Part shown: positions 61,411 through 64,000 of the stretch, in pieces
Layout: each line of letters starts with the position of its first letter
Position numbering within the stretch: the first letter of the stretch is position 1
Source: Vreelandella venusta
Lineage (GTDB): Bacteria > Pseudomonadota > Gammaproteobacteria > Pseudomonadales > Halomonadaceae
DNA: 64,000 nucleotides
Direction of reading: 5' to 3'
Assembly: GCF_007989605.1 (NCBI RefSeq)
Contig: NZ_BJUL01000001.1
Coordinates: 1-64,000 of the forward strand
Position numbers and translations under genes: made by a program
The notes under the pieces: generated by a model
Seen by the model: the letters and a program-made list of their open reading frames with translations, nothing else
What the model was told of the DNA's origin: nothing
Databases searched by the model: none

Positions 61411-64000
61411 ATGACTGAGGACAAGAACAGGAGCGCGGAATCCGCGGTTGACCTCGAGGATATGGTGGCTTCGAGTGATACTGGGGCTCGCAAGCCTGCG
61501 GGCATGCCGGGAAAACTATTGGTTAGCATCGCCGCGGCATGGTCGCTGTTTCAACTGTGGGTCGCCTCCCCACTGCCTTTCGTGGTCGGCTTTGGTGTCT
61601 TCAATGCCACTGAGGCTCGTTCCATACACTTGGCATTCGCGCTGTTTTTAGCCTATATGGCCTATCCGGCACTAAAACGCTCACCACGCGACCGCATACC
61701 CATTCAGGATTGGGTGCTAGCCGCGGCAGCGGCATTCTGTGGTGCCTATATGTTCATGTTTTATGAACAGTTGTCACAACGACCGGGGGCGCCGATTCTG
61801 CAAGATGTGATCATTGGGGTGACGGGGCTTCTGTTGCTGCTTGAAGCAACGCGTCGAGCGCTTGGCCCACCACTGATGATCATTGCCTCGATCTTCATTA
61901 TTTATTCTCTTGCCGGGCCCTACATGCCAGGCATTCTTTCACACCGGGGGGTAAGTCTCTTCGGTCTGGTCAACCACCAGTGGCTGACTACCCAGGGGGT
62001 ATTCGGTATCGCCCTTGGGGTTTCTACTAGTTTCGTATTCCTATTCGTGCTGTTCGGAGCCTTACTCGATAAGGCGGGTGCTGGCAATTATTTCATCAAA
62101 GTGGCGTTCTCGCTGTTGGGTCACTACAAGGGGGGGCCGGCCAAGGCTGCGGTAGTGGCATCGGGCATGACTGGCCTGATCTCGGGCTCCTCAATTGCCA
62201 ACGTGGTAACTACAGGTACCTTCACCGTACCGATGATGAAGCGCGTCGGTTTTTCCTCCGAAAAGGCGGGTGCTGTTGAAGTAGCCTCCTCTGTCAACGG
62301 TCAGATTATGCCGCCCGTGATGGGCGCTGCGGCCTTCCTGATGGTCGAGTATGTCGGCATCTCCTATGTGGAAGTCATCAAGCATGCATTCTTACCTGCG
62401 CTAATTTCCTACATCGCCTTGATTTACATCGTCCATCTTGAGGCCATGAAGGCTAACCTGCAGGGCCTGCCAACCAGCAATCCTCCTAAGCCACTGGTGC
62501 GCAAGGTGATCGGCTTCTTGGGCGGTTTATTATTGATGATGGTAACGGCGCTGGTGGTCTACTACGGCCTGGGGTGGTTAAAGCCTGTTTTGGGCTCCGC
62601 CACGCCTTGGGTGGTAAGTGTAGCCCTGGTGGTGATCTACATCGCACTGCTCAAGGTGGCTTCAGGCTATCCGGAGCTCGAGCTTGACGATCCGAATGAA
62701 CCGATCTTCAAGCTGCCCCAGACCCGGCCAACGGTGATGGTTGGGCTGCAGTTCATTCTGCCGGTGATCGTGCTGGTGTGGTGCCTGATGGTAGAGCGCT
62801 TGTCTCCGGGACTGTCGGCATTCTGGGCCACGGTGCTCATGGTCTTCATCATTCTGACTCAGCGTCCCATTACGGCAATCTTCCGCGGGCAGAGTGACAT
62901 GGGCGAGGATATCCGTGCGGGTGTCCTGGATCTGTGGAGTGGCTTAGTGACGGGTGCCCGCAACATGATCGGCATCGGCATCGCCACCGCGACAGCTGGC
63001 ATTATCGTTGGTGCGGTTTCCCAGACCGGCGTGGGCTTGGTGCTGGCCGATGTGGTGGAAATCCTCTCTATGGGGAACCTGATGCTGATCCTGCTGCTCA
63101 CTGCGGTGCTCAGCTTGATCCTCGGCATGGGTCTGCCCACTACCGCCAACTACATCGTGGTGTCGGCGCTACTTGCCCCGGTGATCGTGCAACTCGGTGA
63201 ACAGAACGGTCTGTTGGTACCGCTGATTGCCGTTCACCTGTTCGTGTTCTATTTCGGCATTATGGCCGATGTGACACCACCGGTGGGGCTTGCCTCTTTC
63301 GCGGCAGCAGCTGTATCGGGAGGAGACCCGATACGAACCGGTTTTCAGGCTTTCTATTATAGCTTGCGGACCGCGGCGCTACCGTTCCTGTTCATCTTTA
63401 ACACCGACCTGCTGCTGATCGACGTGAGCTTCCTGCAGGGTATCGTGATCTTCATCATATCGACGATAGCGATGCTGATCTTTGCTGCTGGCTCGCAGGG
63501 CTTCATGATCGTGCGTAACCGCTGGTACGAATCCATTCTAATGCTGCTGGTCGCCTTTACGCTGTTCCGCCCGGGGTTCTGGATGGATATGATCCATGAC
63601 CCCTATGAGTCGGTGCCGCCGTCACAGTTCGTCCAGACATTGGGTGATGTGGATGAGGAGAGCACGCTACGACTGCAGATCCGTGGTGAAGATGACTTTG
63701 GTGACCCGCTTACTACCTATATGGTTCTGCCCGTGCCTGAAGGGGAGACAGGGGAAGAGCGCTTGGAGAACCTAGGGCTTGAGCTACTGATCGAAGACGA
63801 GCGGGCGGTCATCGACATGGTAGCCTTCGGTAGCACCGCGGCCGATCTTGGCTTGGATTTCGACCAGGAAATCATCGAGGTGCTGGCACCTGTGGATCGT
63901 TGGATTAAGGAATTGATGTGGATTCCGGCGTTCCTGGTGTTTGGTTTGATCGTAGTTATGCAGCGTCGTCGTCGTAACAATACGTCAGCCACGGCTGCTG
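61411..64000 (+). CDS. TRAP transporter fused permease (4TM/12TM, DUF3394), right end cut
   Basis: 863 codons are present with no stop, so the gene continues beyond the window, probably only slightly. About 16-18 helices are seen: a 4TM DctQ-like part (about 28-200) and a DctM-like part (about 205-650, with GMTGLISGSSIANVVTTGTFT, LPTTANYIVVSALLAP and IMADVTPPVGLASFAAAA). The rest is the extracytoplasmic DUF3394-type tail plus a last helix near residues 835-855. It teams with the TAXI binding protein. The start ATG at 61411 lacks a strong ribosome site. Confidence 0.93.
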   Translation, partial: MTEDKNRSAESAVDLEDMVASSDTGARKPAGMPGKLLVSIAAAWSLFQLWVASPLPFVVGFGVFNATEARSIHLAFALFLAYMAYPALKRSPRDRIPIQDWVLAAAAAFCGAYMFMFYEQLSQRPGAPILQDVIIGVTGLLLLLEATRRALGPPLMIIASIFIIYSLAGPYMPGILSHRGVSLFGLVNHQWLTTQGVFGIALGVSTSFVFLFVLFGALLDKAGAGNYFIKVAFSLLGHYKGGPAKAAVVASGMTGLISGSSIANVVTTGTFTVPMMKRVGFSSEKAGAVEVASSVNGQIMPPVMGAAAFLMVEYVGISYVEVIKHAFLPALISYIALIYIVHLEAMKANLQGLPTSNPPKPLVRKVIGFLGGLLLMMVTALVVYYGLGWLKPVLGSATPWVVSVALVVIYIALLKVASGYPELELDDPNEPIFKLPQTRPTVMVGLQFILPVIVLVWCLMVERLSPGLSAFWATVLMVFIILTQRPITAIFRGQSDMGEDIRAGVLDLWSGLVTGARNMIGIGIATATAGIIVGAVSQTGVGLVLADVVEILSMGNLMLILLLTAVLSLILGMGLPTTANYIVVSALLAPVIVQLGEQNGLLVPLIAVHLFVFYFGIMADVTPPVGLASFAAAAVSGGDPIRTGFQAFYYSLRTAALPFLFIFNTDLLLIDVSFLQGIVIFIISTIAMLIFAAGSQGFMIVRNRWYESILMLLVAFTLFRPGFWMDMIHDPYESVPPSQFVQTLGDVDEESTLRLQIRGEDDFGDPLTTYMVLPVPEGETGEERLENLGLELLIEDERAVIDMVAFGSTAADLGLDFDQEIIEVLAPVDRWIKELMWIPAFLVFGLIVVMQRRRRNNTSATAA

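Noticed and set aside
60299..64000. Horizontally acquired segment at the right end
   Set aside because: The TAXI operon looks somewhat richer in G/C-ending codons than its neighbours, but no mobility genes or repeats are seen and high expression could explain it; composition was not computed.

Overview
The window looks like a chromosomal segment of a halophilic or marine gammaproteobacterium close to Halomonas/Vreelandella. The basis is protein-level resemblance (long-form Adk, RsmJ, TtcA, the cbb3 oxidase and its assembly genes next to hemN and an Anr-type fnr), moderate GC, and many symporters and TRAP transporters. The assignment is made by recognition, not by a database search. Nearly all the DNA is occupied by intact genes. 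I see no insertion sequence, phage, CRISPR array or rRNA.

Layout. 1-5.1 kb is housekeeping: the 3' end of a pyruvate dehydrogenase E2 gene, adk, tsaB-rsmJ, a ClsB-type phospholipase D protein, a UPF0149 protein and SprT. 5.2-15.0 kb is an acetate module: acs, the response regulator CrbR, the giant transporter-like hybrid kinase CrbS, a small unknown membrane protein, and a two-subunit sodium:solute symporter (VC_2705 type plus DUF4212). 15.6-19.1 kb holds a DUF294/CBS/cNMP protein, a degenerate exonuclease partner and ttcA. 19.1-30.3 kb is the microaerobic block on the minus strand: ccoNOQP, ccoGHIS, a TauE-like protein, hemN and fnr. FNR-like boxes lie upstream of ccoN and hemN. 31.2-31.9 kb is a five-tRNA array (Val-Asp-Asp-Val-Asp).

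32.0-38.3 kb is a glycolate module: lldP-type permease then glcDEFG, with a PdhR/LldR/GlcC-like palindrome upstream. 38.8-40.2 kb has a GST and a phasin. 40.4-51.1 kb is a urate catabolic island: uraD, uraH, puuD, a GntR regulator, two NCS1 permeases, a hydantoin/allantoin racemase, puuE, ureidoglycine aminohydrolase, allA and an unusual HTH-GST fusion. Three copies of a TGTATAC-core palindrome sit in its promoters. 51.2-55.8 kb is pyk-modABC-DUF192. 55.9-64.0 kb is an EamA exporter and two TRAP systems, one DctPQM and one TAXI type. The last permease runs off the right edge.

How it fits together. Acetate is activated by Acs under the CrbSR system and probably imported by the adjacent symporter. 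Both the glycolate oxidase and the urate/allantoin pathway deliver glyoxylate, which makes 32-51 kb a glyoxylate-generating region. Anr/FNR links hemN with the high-affinity oxidase. The points most worth a second look are the shared operator of the urate island, the missing allantoate-hydrolysing step, the HTH-GST fusion, the dead exonuclease next to DUF294, and the orphan hairpin between 15.0 and 15.6 kb.
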